Of a stretch of 64,000 bases of DNA, positions 1 to 7,841 are shown piece after piece. The position numbers and the translations under genes were made by a program. Below the pieces are notes generated by a model that worked only from the letters and a program-made list of their open reading frames with translations, did no database searches and was not told where the DNA came from. This DNA comes from Thetidibacter halocola (lineage in GTDB: Bacteria; Pseudomonadota; Alphaproteobacteria; Rhodobacterales; Rhodobacteraceae). Where the stretch lies: the NCBI RefSeq assembly GCF_018224955.1, contig NZ_JAGTUU010000002.1:372001-436000 (forward strand), read 5' to 3'. Every line of letters begins with the position of its first letter. Position 1 is the first letter of the stretch.

Positions 1-862
1 TGTTGAAGACACCCACCTCCAGCCCGCGGGACTGCGCCTCGGCGCTGGTCACGTATTCCACCCACTGTTTCGCGGCGTCCATGTTGGGCGTGCCGTTGAT
101 GACGCTGACCGCGCCCACCTCGTATCCGGTGCCCTCGCAGGGCGACACGATCTCGACCGGGAAGCCCTGTTTCTTGAGGTTCACCATGTCGTGCATGAAG
201 CCGACTGCGATGGTCGTTTCACCGCGCGCGGCCATCTTGCCCGGCGCCGAGCCGGACTTGGTGTGCTGGTTCACGTTCGCGCCGATATCGGCCAGCAGGG
301 CAAAGGCCTCGTCCTCGCCGAAGACCTGCACCAGCGTCGCCAGCTGCGTATAGGCCGTGCCCGAGGATTGCGGGTTCGACACCGTCACCTCGCCCTTGTA
401 TTCCGGCTTGGCGAGATCGCGCCAGCAGGCGGGGGCGGGCAGGTTCTTTTCGGCAAGCACCTCTGTGTTGTACATCATGCCCAGCAGGCCGACATGAACA
501 CCGATCGCCTTGCCTTCGGACATCTCGGCCATGTTCTGCGCCCAGCCCAGCAGGCCCGACGTGTCAGCGCCGGTCGCAACCGTCAGCCCCTCGGAGGCCG
601 CGATCAGGTGCGGGTCGCCCGTGCCGCCCCACCAGACATCGACCTTGGGATTGCCGGCCTCGGCCCGGACCTGCGCCAGCACCTCGCCGGTCGACTTGCG
701 CACCATGGCGACATCGATCCCCGTATCGATCTTGAAATTCTGGGCCATCAGGTCGCACCAGGCCTGCTCGTTCGAGCAGACCACGTTCAGGCTCTGCGCC
801 TGGGCCGCACCTGCGGTCATGACAGCAGCCAGCGCCAGCGCGCTGATCATTGTTCTTTTCAT
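1..862 (-). CDS. ABC transporter substrate-binding protein, AfuA/FbpA type (3' end outside window)
   Basis: Periplasmic binding protein of an ABC importer, cut by the left window edge; 287 residues are visible from the N-terminus. Residues 1-22 form a signal peptide (basic start, hydrophobic core, AQA cleavage region). The mature part has the type-2 periplasmic fold signature of the AfuA/iron(III) family, including VDVWWGGTGDPHL and a later VSVINGTPNM. The ATG is set by a strong GGAGG about 7 nt upstream. It is divergent from a two-component system across 220 bp, so that pair may control it. The ligand cannot be read from sequence: relatives bind ferric iron, phosphosugars or thiamine. Permease and ATPase genes would lie to the left, outside the window. 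Confidence 0.85.
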   Translation of the reverse strand, partial: MKRTMISALALAAVMTAGAAQAQSLNVVCSNEQAWCDLMAQNFKIDTGIDVAMVRKSTGEVLAQVRAEAGNPKVDVWWGGTGDPHLIAASEGLTVATGADTSGLLGWAQNMAEMSEGKAIGVHVGLLGMMYNTEVLAEKNLPAPACWRDLAKPEYKGEVTVSNPQSSGTAYTQLATLVQVFGEDEAFALLADIGANVNQHTKSGSAPGKMAARGETTIAVGFMHDMVNLKKQGFPVEIVSPCEGTGYEVGAVSVINGTPNMDAAKQWVEYVTSAEAQSRGLEVGVFN

Positions 863-971
863 CGGTTTCCTCCCATTCGTCCGCCTCTGTGGGGCGGCGT
901 GGTAGAAGTCTGGCACGTGGCCACCCCATGAGGCGAGGCCCGCTCCCGTTAACAACCTGACGGCGGCCCGG

Positions 972-996
972 ATTTTGATGAACAATGTTACAAAAT
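972..996. promoter_or_regulatory. Imperfect dyad between divergent SBP and regulator genes
   Basis: ATTTTG at 972-977 is mirrored by CAAAAT at 991-996, with an inner AAC/GTT pair nearly on the same centre. It is the most AT-rich stretch of the 863-1082 gap and lies between divergent start codons. It could be an operator or overlap a promoter; seen as sequence symmetry only. Confidence 0.3.
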
Positions 997-1067
997 GCGG
1001 ACGCCCTGATAATCGATGAAACCCGATCGCGATTGCAGGGCGGTGACTTTGCTCCATTATGGACGGC

Positions 1068-1073
1068 GGGAGG
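1068..1073 (+). promoter_or_regulatory. Shine-Dalgarno site deciding the response-regulator start
   Basis: GGGAGG lies 9 nt before the ATG at 1083. The in-frame ATG at 1059 has no comparable site, so 1083 is preferred. Confidence 0.55.
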
Positions 1074-1082
1074 ACGGAGGCG

Positions 1083-1838
1083 ATGGAGGAGGCTTCCACG
1101 GACGCTCAGGCGACCGCCACGGGCGAAGGTCCGGTTGTGGCGATCATCGACGATGACGCCGATCTGCGGCGCACGGTGGCGGCGCTGCTTGAGGATAACG
1201 GTTTCGTTCCTCTGCCGCTGTCCGACGGGGCGTCTTTCCTGGCGCTGGGTCCGCGGCCGCGCGTCGACCTCGCACTGGTGGACCTGCGCCTGCGCGGGGA
1301 AAACGGGCTGACGCTGGCGATCCGCATCCGCGAGACGCTGGGCCTTCCGATTGTCATGCTGACTGGCCGGGGCGACGAGATGGACAAGATCATCGGGCTC
1401 GAGACCGGGGCCGACGACTACATGATGAAGCCCTTCAATCCCCGCGAACTGATCGCACGGCTGCGTGCGGTGCTGCGGCGCGCGGGGCACCCGGCGATGC
1501 TGACGCCCGACCGCAGCGCCAGCACGATCCTGCCCTTCGGACGGCTCCGGCTGGACATGACCCGGCGCGAGCTTCTGGCGGCAGACGGGGCCGAGGTGCC
1601 GCTGACCAATGCCGAATACCGGCTGCTGGAATATTTCCTGCGCAATCCCGACCGGATCATCCCGCGAACCGAATTGCTGACGGAACTCGGCAACGATCTG
1701 TCGCAATACATGGACCGCACGATCGACGTGCTGATCCTGCGCCTGCGCCGCAAGATCGAGGCGGTGCCATCCAAACCGGTCCACCTCCAGACCCGGCGTG
1801 GCCAGGGCTATGTCTTTGTCATGGGCGGTGCCGCATGA
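1083..1838 (+). CDS. OmpR/PhoB-family response regulator
   Basis: Two-component response regulator, 251 residues from the preferred start. The receiver domain spans about residues 17-135: acidic pocket IIDDDADL (D23-D25), phospho-acceptor D67 in LALVDLRL, the Thr of VMLTGRG and the Lys of DDYMMKPF, all conserved. The C-terminal winged helix (about 150-250) ends with the family's RRGQGYVF. It overlaps the downstream hybrid kinase by 4 bp (ATGA), so the pair is probably translated coupled and cognate. Divergence from the substrate-binding protein suggests control of that transporter (inference). An upstream ATG at 1059 would add 8 residues. Confidence 0.9.
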   Translation: MEEASTDAQATATGEGPVVAIIDDDADLRRTVAALLEDNGFVPLPLSDGASFLALGPRPRVDLALVDLRLRGENGLTLAIRIRETLGLPIVMLTGRGDEMDKIIGLETGADDYMMKPFNPRELIARLRAVLRRAGHPAMLTPDRSASTILPFGRLRLDMTRRELLAADGAEVPLTNAEYRLLEYFLRNPDRIIPRTELLTELGNDLSQYMDRTIDVLILRLRRKIEAVPSKPVHLQTRRGQGYVFVMGGAA

Positions 1839-4333
1839 TGCGGCTGACCGTCCGGGCGCGGCTATTGCTGGCGCTGGCGCTGCTGGCGGTCGCGGTGCTG
1901 ACCGTCGGCGCGATTGCCTGGGGGGCGCTGACGCGCGGCACGGACCGGCTTGACCGGTTGCATGGCGAGACCCTGGGCGGCGTGGACCAGGCGCTGACCC
2001 TGTCACGGCAGGCGGCCGACCTGGCGACGCTGGCGCCCTACCTTCTGACGCTGGACAGCCCGTTTCGCATCGCCCAGGAGGGGCGCGAGGCGACCGCGCT
2101 GGTGGATGCCATCGCCGCGGGACTGCCCCCGGACGACGCCTTGCGCGGCCGGGTGGACGACACACGCCGCGCCATAGCCGACCTTGTGCGCGAAACCTCG
2201 CTGCGCGCCGGTCTGCGCGACCGCACGCTGCGGCTGAACGCCGAGCTTGCGGCGGCCGAACGCCGCTTTGCCGCGCAGTCGGCCCGGCCCTCTGCGGCGC
2301 TGATGGAACGGCAGGACTGGCTGGCGCTGCAACGCATCGCGGCCGCCCTTCTGGGCGCAGGCCGGGCCGAGAACCTGATCGGCGTCGGCGAGTTCCAGCG
2401 CGAATACACGAGGCTGGCCGCCCACCTGGGTGACCGCCGCCCGGTCTCTGCGGCCGGGGACCTGGCCCGCATGACCGCGATCGCCGAGGGGCGCGACGGG
2501 CTGTTCGAGCTGCGCCGACTGGAACTGGCCCGGCAGATCGGGGCCGAGGCCGCGCTGGTGCGCATCCGCCAGGGCGCTGCCGCCGTCACCGGGCACTCCG
2601 CCGCCGCAACGGTCCTTGCCCGCGATGCCATCGCCGCCGAGCGGGCCAGCACCGCCACCGCGATCGCGCTGGCCAAGTCCACGATCCTCGCGGTGGGTCT
2701 GGCCAGCGCGGCGCTGGCGCTGATGGCCGCGCTGTATGTCTCGGGGCATGTCACGGCGAACCTGCGCGCGATTTCGGACGCGATGGTGCGGCTGGCCTCG
2801 GGCGACCGGCAAAGTCGCCTGCCACGGGGGGAGGGCGGAGGGGACGAGATCGGCAAGCTGTTTCATGCCTTCCGGATCTTCCGCGCCAATGCGCTCCGGC
2901 TCGACCGGTCGCACCGGCAGATGGCGCAACGCACCGCGCTTTTCGAAAAGATGATGGCGGGCATCAGTGACGGCGTGGCGATCCTGTCCGATAACGGCCA
3001 GATCGTCGCCAGCAATCAGCGCCTCGCCCAGGTCTTGCGCGTCGATCCGGCGCGCCTGGATGGCCGTCCGCGCCTGTCGGAGATCGTCGATGCGGCGGGC
3101 TGGCAGGTCGTTGAGGGCCCCGGCGGCTTTGCCAATCTCAGCCTGCCGGGCCTTGCCCATGCCGAGCGCCGGTCAAGCGATCTTCCCGGTGGCGGTTCGG
3201 TCGCTCTGTTCTCGGACGCCACCGAGCGCCGGCAACTGGACGACCGCCTGCGCCAGATCCAGAGAATCGAGGCGCTGGGCAAGGTTTCGGGCGAAGTCGC
3301 GCATGATTTCGGGAACATCCTGTCGACGATCTCGGGCAGCCTGCACCTGATGGACAGCGCGCCGCCGGAACGGCAGGGCATGCTGCGCCAGACCGTCGCC
3401 AGCGCGGTGGACCTGGGGATGTCGCTGACGGGTCGACTCCTGTCCTTCGCGCGGCGCCAGCAGCTTGAACCGGAACTGGTGGACCTGCCCGCGCTTGTCG
3501 AAGGGATGGCGGATCTGGTCGGTTTCGCACTGCGCGACGAGATCGAGCTTGTCATCGACATCCGGTCCGGTCCGCTCCAGGTGCGGGTGGACCCGGGGCA
3601 ACTGGAAAGCGCGATCCTGAACCTGTGCCTGAACGCGGGGCAGGCGATCCCGGGCGAGGGCCGGATCACGCTCGGCGTCGCGCGCGACGGCGATCACGCC
3701 CGGATCGAGGTCACGGATACCGGGGCCGGGATGCCGCCAGAGGTTCTGGTTCAGGCGATGGAACCCTTCTTCACCGCCCGCGCGGATGGTGCGGGGACCG
3801 GGCTGGGGCTGGCAATGGTCTACGGCTTCATCCGCCAGTCCGGTGGCGACATCACCATCGATTCAACTGTCGGCGAGGGAACCCGGGTCTGCCTGACCCT
3901 GCCGCTTGCCGCGGTCGCCACATCCGGCTTGCCGGGTTTCGGCGCGGTCCTCGTGGTCGAGGACGAGTCCGGCGACAGGGCGCTGGCCGAAAGGCTTCTG
4001 ACCGGATGTGCCGGGCGCCTTGAGATTGCCGGCTCTGCCGGGGCGGCGCTGGACCGCCTGGAACGGCCTTTCGACCTGGTCGTGACCGATCTGGCGTTGC
4101 ATGGCCGCGTCGCGGGATGGCGCGTGGCATCGGTCGCCCTGTCCCGCTGGCCCGAGGCCCTGGTCATCGTGGTTTCCGGCAACCTGCCCGAGGTGAACCC
4201 GCTTGCGGCCCGGTTCCCGCGGCGGATCGCAACGCTGGCAAAACCCCTGACCTCGGCGGCGCTGGGCGCCGCGCTGGCAGAACTTGGCGCGACGGGTCAG
4301 GGCGACGAGCCTCAGTCAGGCATCCAGCGCTGA
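1835..4333 (+). CDS. Hybrid sensor histidine kinase with C-terminal receiver
   Basis: Membrane sensor kinase of 832 residues. Order: TM1 (about 8-30), a roughly 240-residue, mostly helical periplasmic domain rich in Ala/Arg as in TorS-like sensors, TM2 (about 278-302), HAMP, a short PAS-like segment (about 365-440), HisKA with phospho-acceptor H490 in the sequence HDFGNI, HATPase with DTGAGM and GTGLGLAM boxes, then a receiver (about 705-820). The receiver keeps the acidic pair in VVEDES, phospho-site D752, a Ser and the Lys of LAKP. This implies a His-Asp relay, yet no Hpt domain is fused; the separate Hpt at 43490 is distant. The 4-bp overlap with the regulator gene supports pairing. The ligand is unknown, but the neighbouring binding protein may participate in sensing. 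Confidence 0.9.
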   Translation: MMRLTVRARLLLALALLAVAVLTVGAIAWGALTRGTDRLDRLHGETLGGVDQALTLSRQAADLATLAPYLLTLDSPFRIAQEGREATALVDAIAAGLPPDDALRGRVDDTRRAIADLVRETSLRAGLRDRTLRLNAELAAAERRFAAQSARPSAALMERQDWLALQRIAAALLGAGRAENLIGVGEFQREYTRLAAHLGDRRPVSAAGDLARMTAIAEGRDGLFELRRLELARQIGAEAALVRIRQGAAAVTGHSAAATVLARDAIAAERASTATAIALAKSTILAVGLASAALALMAALYVSGHVTANLRAISDAMVRLASGDRQSRLPRGEGGGDEIGKLFHAFRIFRANALRLDRSHRQMAQRTALFEKMMAGISDGVAILSDNGQIVASNQRLAQVLRVDPARLDGRPRLSEIVDAAGWQVVEGPGGFANLSLPGLAHAERRSSDLPGGGSVALFSDATERRQLDDRLRQIQRIEALGKVSGEVAHDFGNILSTISGSLHLMDSAPPERQGMLRQTVASAVDLGMSLTGRLLSFARRQQLEPELVDLPALVEGMADLVGFALRDEIELVIDIRSGPLQVRVDPGQLESAILNLCLNAGQAIPGEGRITLGVARDGDHARIEVTDTGAGMPPEVLVQAMEPFFTARADGAGTGLGLAMVYGFIRQSGGDITIDSTVGEGTRVCLTLPLAAVATSGLPGFGAVLVVEDESGDRALAERLLTGCAGRLEIAGSAGAALDRLERPFDLVVTDLALHGRVAGWRVASVALSRWPEALVIVVSGNLPEVNPLAARFPRRIATLAKPLTSAALGAALAELGATGQGDEPQSGIQR

Positions 4334-4374
4334 TGCAGCCCGTGCCTGGCCTGGCCGGGATTCCCGTCAGCGAT

Positions 4375-4402
4375 TTGGCTGAAAACTCTTATTAAATTTA
4401 AC
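4375..4402 (+). promoter_or_regulatory. Possible promoter of the kinase/dynamin island
   Basis: TTGGCT (4375-4380) and TTTAAC (4397-4402) are 16 bp apart in an unusually AT-rich tract that also holds the octamer AACATGTT (4400-4407). It lies about 125 bp before the kinase start, in the 193-bp gap after the hybrid kinase gene. Weak match to a sigma-70 promoter; nothing else is recognisable in the gap. Confidence 0.3.
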
Positions 4403-4512
4403 ATGTTATCGTCCTGAAGGACATATTTCGACCATGTCTGCGCCGCCCCGGCGCCACGGTATCGGCCTTCAAAGGCAGGTGCGCACCACGATCAGCATTG
4501 CTCTGACATCCA

Positions 4513-4518
4513 AAGGAG
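4513..4518 (+). promoter_or_regulatory. Shine-Dalgarno site deciding a GTG start
   Basis: AAGGAG lies 8 nt before GTG 4527. The open frame begins earlier (4434), but only this start has a good site, and the residues before it look non-conserved. Confidence 0.65.
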
Positions 4519-4526
4519 CGACCGCC

Positions 4527-5912
4527 GTGAAACAGATGAACGAGGACATTTATCCGGACCCGCCGCAGTCCCTGCGCGAGGAACTGCCATGCGGGACGGA
4601 ACTGTGCCACGGCCAGTACCGGATCGAGAAATACCTCAATTCGGGCGGCTTCGGCATCACCTATCTCGCGCTCGACAGCCTGGGTCGCAAGGTCGTCATC
4701 AAGGAGTGCTTTCCCGGCGCGATGTGCTTTCGCACCGAGGAATCGGTGCGCATCCGCTCGCGCTCGCACCAGACGGATTTCGAGCGGGTCCTCGCACTGT
4801 TCGAGAAGGAGGCCCACGCGCTGGCGCATATCCAGCACCCCAACGTCGTCGGCGTGCACCAGATCTTCAAGGACAATGGCACCGCCTACATGGCGCTCGA
4901 CTATATCGAGGGGCTTGACTTGCTGGACGTTATCGAACTGACGCCCGAGCGGCTGGATCCACAACGCACCGTGCGCCTGCTGCGCGAGTTGCTCGAGGCG
5001 CTGAGCCATGTCCATGCCAACGGCATCCTGCATCGTGACATCTCTCCCGACAATATCCTGCTGGACAACGCGGACGTGCCGGTGCTGATCGATTTCGGCG
5101 CGGCACGCGAAGGGGCGGCGCGGGCCAGCCGGATCCTGTCGCGCATCCACACGGTCAAGGACGGGTATTCGCCGCAGGAATTCTACCTGGCGGGCAGCAA
5201 GCAGGGACCGTCGAGCGATCTCTATGCGCTGGCTGCCACCTTTCATCACATCATCGCCGGTTCTCCGCCCCCGAACAGCAACCTGCGCCTCGCCGCCGTC
5301 GCCGAGAAGAAGTCTGACCCGCTGAAGCCGCTGGCCGACGCCTTCCTGGACTACGACCCTCTGATGCTCGAGACGGTGGACCGCTGCCTGAGCCTGTTCC
5401 CGAAGGACCGGATCGACAGCGCCACCGCCTGGTTGGATCGGCTCGACGGACGGGGCGGGCCGCGGCGCAAGGCGGCGCCCCCGGCCGATGGCCAGATCGA
5501 CCTGCGGATCGCCGAACTGGTGGAACAGAACATCCTCGCCATCCGCGAACAGGAAACCCGCGACCCGTCGTCGCCTGGGGCACCCGGCGCGCCGCGCCAC
5601 GATGGTCGCGCTGCCGAGGCCCCGAGGCGGGCGGTCTACGGGATCACCGTGGACGAAGACCTGCGGACCCTGTTCAGCGAGATACCCGCCGAGGACGAGA
5701 AGCCGGACCCCGACGATTTCGACATGGCCTTTGCCGCGCTCGATCCGGAAGCCGAGCCGGACGACCCGCCCGAGGACTGGGACGACGACCTGGCGGATGA
5801 CGCGGACCCGCCGCGCCGCCATGCCTTCCTGTCGGCGCTGTTCTCGAAGTTCTTCACCAGACCCCGGGACGCGCAGAGCCTGCAACCCCTCAGCTTTGGA
5901 TCGGACAGATGA
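4527..5912 (+). CDS. Eukaryotic-type serine/threonine protein kinase
   Basis: 461 residues. The kinase domain occupies about 31-300: glycine loop NSGGFGITY (38-46), ATP-binding K59 in VVIKE, catalytic HRD at 169-171, DFG at 189-191. The catalytic loop reads HRDISPDN, so the Lys normally two residues after the Asp in Ser/Thr kinases is Ser, though the metal-binding N176 is present. The rest (300-461) is a low-complexity, acidic, Pro/Asp-rich tail with no clear sensor domain; no transmembrane helix is evident, unlike PknB/PASTA kinases, and the C-terminus has a short amphipathic stretch (HAFLSALFSKFF). First gene of the island; the FHA and PP2C genes follow with overlaps, so these are its likely reader and eraser (known pairing of families; inferred here). 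GTG start at 4527. Confidence 0.9.
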   Translation: MKQMNEDIYPDPPQSLREELPCGTELCHGQYRIEKYLNSGGFGITYLALDSLGRKVVIKECFPGAMCFRTEESVRIRSRSHQTDFERVLALFEKEAHALAHIQHPNVVGVHQIFKDNGTAYMALDYIEGLDLLDVIELTPERLDPQRTVRLLRELLEALSHVHANGILHRDISPDNILLDNADVPVLIDFGAAREGAARASRILSRIHTVKDGYSPQEFYLAGSKQGPSSDLYALAATFHHIIAGSPPPNSNLRLAAVAEKKSDPLKPLADAFLDYDPLMLETVDRCLSLFPKDRIDSATAWLDRLDGRGGPRRKAAPPADGQIDLRIAELVEQNILAIREQETRDPSSPGAPGAPRHDGRAAEAPRRAVYGITVDEDLRTLFSEIPAEDEKPDPDDFDMAFAALDPEAEPDDPPEDWDDDLADDADPPRRHAFLSALFSKFFTRPRDAQSLQPLSFGSDR

Positions 5913-6937
5913 AAGACATCAAGGATATGATCATGCGGCGCCGTCCCGCGCAGAGCCAGCCCGAGCCGGGCGCGCCAGGCGCCGAAGCCCCGCAGCCGGA
6001 AACGGCGACGAAGACGGCGCCGCTGGCCCCGCCGCACGACTTCTTCTACGAAGCCGCGCGAGAGGCGCGCAATCGCGTGCCGCGCCCGTCGCGTCCGACG
6101 ATCGGCGAGCATCCCGGCTGGACGATGCCCGACGAAGACCCGGAATCCGACCTGACGCGCTCGGTCCTGGATCACCTCGCCGTCGAAGCCGATCCGGATG
6201 AGGCCGATCCGGACGAGGCCGACCTTGACGAGGTCGACCTGGACGAGGCCGTGGCCGCGTTGCAGGAGGCGCCGCATGAGACACCGGAAGAGACGCCGCA
6301 AGAACCGCCGCAATCTGTCGCCAAGATCTGGGACCGGCCAAGGCCCGCAGCCGCCACGCCCGCCCCGATCGAAAGGCCCCTCACGCGGGTCGTGCAGCCC
6401 GAACCGACCATGTCCGCTGCACCGCGCCGCCCGGATCGCAGCCCCGAGACACCGCGCGGCGTGACCTCGGAACGGGTCAAGACCCGCCTGCTGGGCTTCC
6501 ACGGCGCGGCGGCCGAGGCCGACCTGTTCGAGGCGGCGCCGGAGCGGGGCGCAGGCGCGGTGCCGTTCTTCCCGATCGGATGGCTGGTGGTCGTCGACGG
6601 GCCCGGGCGTGGCGCGTCCTTTACCCTTGCAGCGGGCCTGTCGACCATCGGCCGCGATGCCGACCAGACCGTGCCGCTGGATTACGGCGACACCAGCATC
6701 TCGCGCGAGCGCCATGTCTCGATCGCCTACGACGCCGAGGACAAGCGGACCTGGGTCGGCCATGGCGGCAAGTCCAACATCGTTCGGCTGAACGACAAAC
6801 CCCTGCTGTCGACGGAGGAACTCAACCACGGCGACCTGATCCGGGTCGGCAAGACGTCGTTGCGCTATGTTGCCCTGTGCGATGCGACGTTCGACTGGGG
6901 CGATGCGGTCGAGGACGAGGACACCCGGCATGGCTGA
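5909..6937 (+). CDS. FHA-domain protein with long acidic/proline-rich N-terminal region
   Basis: 342 residues. About 220 residues of disordered, Pro/Glu/Asp-rich sequence precede a C-terminal forkhead-associated domain (about 222-322). FHA landmarks are the STIGRD strand (G248, R249) and the SISRERH segment, the phosphothreonine-binding Arg/Ser/His set. FHA domains recognise phosphothreonine peptides, so it probably binds targets of the upstream kinase or its own phosphorylated tail (inference). The start codon overlaps the kinase stop (ATGA). Residues 95-114 are a four-copy acidic pentapeptide repeat. Fha proteins of type VI secretion carry the domain N-terminally as a rule, so the layout here differs. 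Confidence 0.88.
   Translation: MKDIKDMIMRRRPAQSQPEPGAPGAEAPQPETATKTAPLAPPHDFFYEAAREARNRVPRPSRPTIGEHPGWTMPDEDPESDLTRSVLDHLAVEADPDEADPDEADLDEVDLDEAVAALQEAPHETPEETPQEPPQSVAKIWDRPRPAAATPAPIERPLTRVVQPEPTMSAAPRRPDRSPETPRGVTSERVKTRLLGFHGAAAEADLFEAAPERGAGAVPFFPIGWLVVVDGPGRGASFTLAAGLSTIGRDADQTVPLDYGDTSISRERHVSIAYDAEDKRTWVGHGGKSNIVRLNDKPLLSTEELNHGDLIRVGKTSLRYVALCDATFDWGDAVEDEDTRHG
6191..6250 (+). repeat. Four tandem 15-bp units coding DPDEA-type pentapeptides
   Basis: Four adjoining 15-bp units encode DPDEA, DPDEA, DLDEV and DLDEA (residues 95-114 of the FHA protein). The units differ mainly at the second and last codons, consistent with in-frame tandem duplication followed by drift. Confidence 0.85.
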
Positions 6938-7841
6938 GTTGATCCCCGAAGCGACGGCGCTTGCGGATGTCGGCCGTCGCGACCGGCAGGAGGATTCGGT
7001 GATCGCCGATTTCTCGCAAGGGGCCCGTCTGGGTCTTGCGGTCCTGTCGGACGGGATGGGCGGGCACGAGGACGGCGACCTTGCCAGCCGGGTGATCGCC
7101 GCCGAGATGTTCTCGGAACTGTTCTTTTCCGGTGCGCAACCTGACGCGCTGATCCGCGAGGCGCCGCAGCTTTTCCCCTCGGCTCTCGAGATCGCCAACC
7201 GGCGGCTGCGCACCCATGCCCGCGAGGGCGTGGTCAGCGACGGGTCGGGCGGGACGGTGATCGCGGTCGCCGTGGTGAACGGGGCGCTGCACTGGATCTC
7301 GGTGGGCGACAGTCCGCTGTATCTCTGGCGCGACGGGCTGCTGTTGCGCCTGAACGAGGCGCATTCCATGGCGGCGCAGATCGACCTGATGGTGCGGGCG
7401 GGCGCGCTGGACCCCGAAGAGGGCCGCACCCATCCGCAACGGCACTGGCTGACCTCGGCGGTGACGGGCGCCGCCATTCAGGCGGTCGACTGTCCGAAAT
7501 CCGCCCTGGCGCTGCAACCCGGCGATGTCGTCATCCTGGCCAGCGATGGGCTGAACACCCTGCCGGACGAGCGGATCGGCGAGGTGATCCGGCGCAATCG
7601 CGACGTCGGCAGCCAGCGCACCGCGCAGGCGCTGATCGAGGCGGTCCGCGAGGCCAGCGCCCCCGATCAGGACAATGTTTCGGTCGTGGCGATCACCTTG
7701 CGTGCCGCCGAAGACCCGCAGCCGCGCCCGGCCCCCGCCGCCGCCCGCCCCTGCCGCCAGGGGTTCGGTGCCGTGCTGGGCCGGCTGGTCGATGCCCTGC
7801 GCGCTCCGGCGCGGTCCGGGGCAAGGCAGGCGCGGCCATGA
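6930..7841 (+). CDS. PP2C-family Ser/Thr protein phosphatase
   Basis: 303 residues, a stand-alone PPM/PP2C phosphatase of the bacterial Stp/PppA type. Motifs in order: RRDRQEDS (E21, D22), the metal-binding SDGMGGH (D41, G42), SGGTVIAVAV, GDSPLYLWRDG, ASDGLNTL and the terminal DNVSVV with a metal-binding Asp. A basic, Pro-rich tail of about 45 residues follows the domain. The chosen ATG overlaps the FHA gene by 8 bp and has GAGG 9 nt upstream; an earlier in-frame start would add residues with no similarity to the family. Expected role: reversal of phosphorylation by the adjacent kinase (family knowledge plus context). Confidence 0.92.
   Translation: MAELIPEATALADVGRRDRQEDSVIADFSQGARLGLAVLSDGMGGHEDGDLASRVIAAEMFSELFFSGAQPDALIREAPQLFPSALEIANRRLRTHAREGVVSDGSGGTVIAVAVVNGALHWISVGDSPLYLWRDGLLLRLNEAHSMAAQIDLMVRAGALDPEEGRTHPQRHWLTSAVTGAAIQAVDCPKSALALQPGDVVILASDGLNTLPDERIGEVIRRNRDVGSQRTAQALIEAVREASAPDQDNVSVVAITLRAAEDPQPRPAPAAARPCRQGFGAVLGRLVDALRAPARSGARQARP

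Noticed and set aside
4527-7841. Type VI secretion regulatory module (PpkA, Fha, PppA)
   Set aside because: No tss structural gene lies in the window and the neighbours are dynamin-like GTPases; the resemblance is kept only as a comparison.
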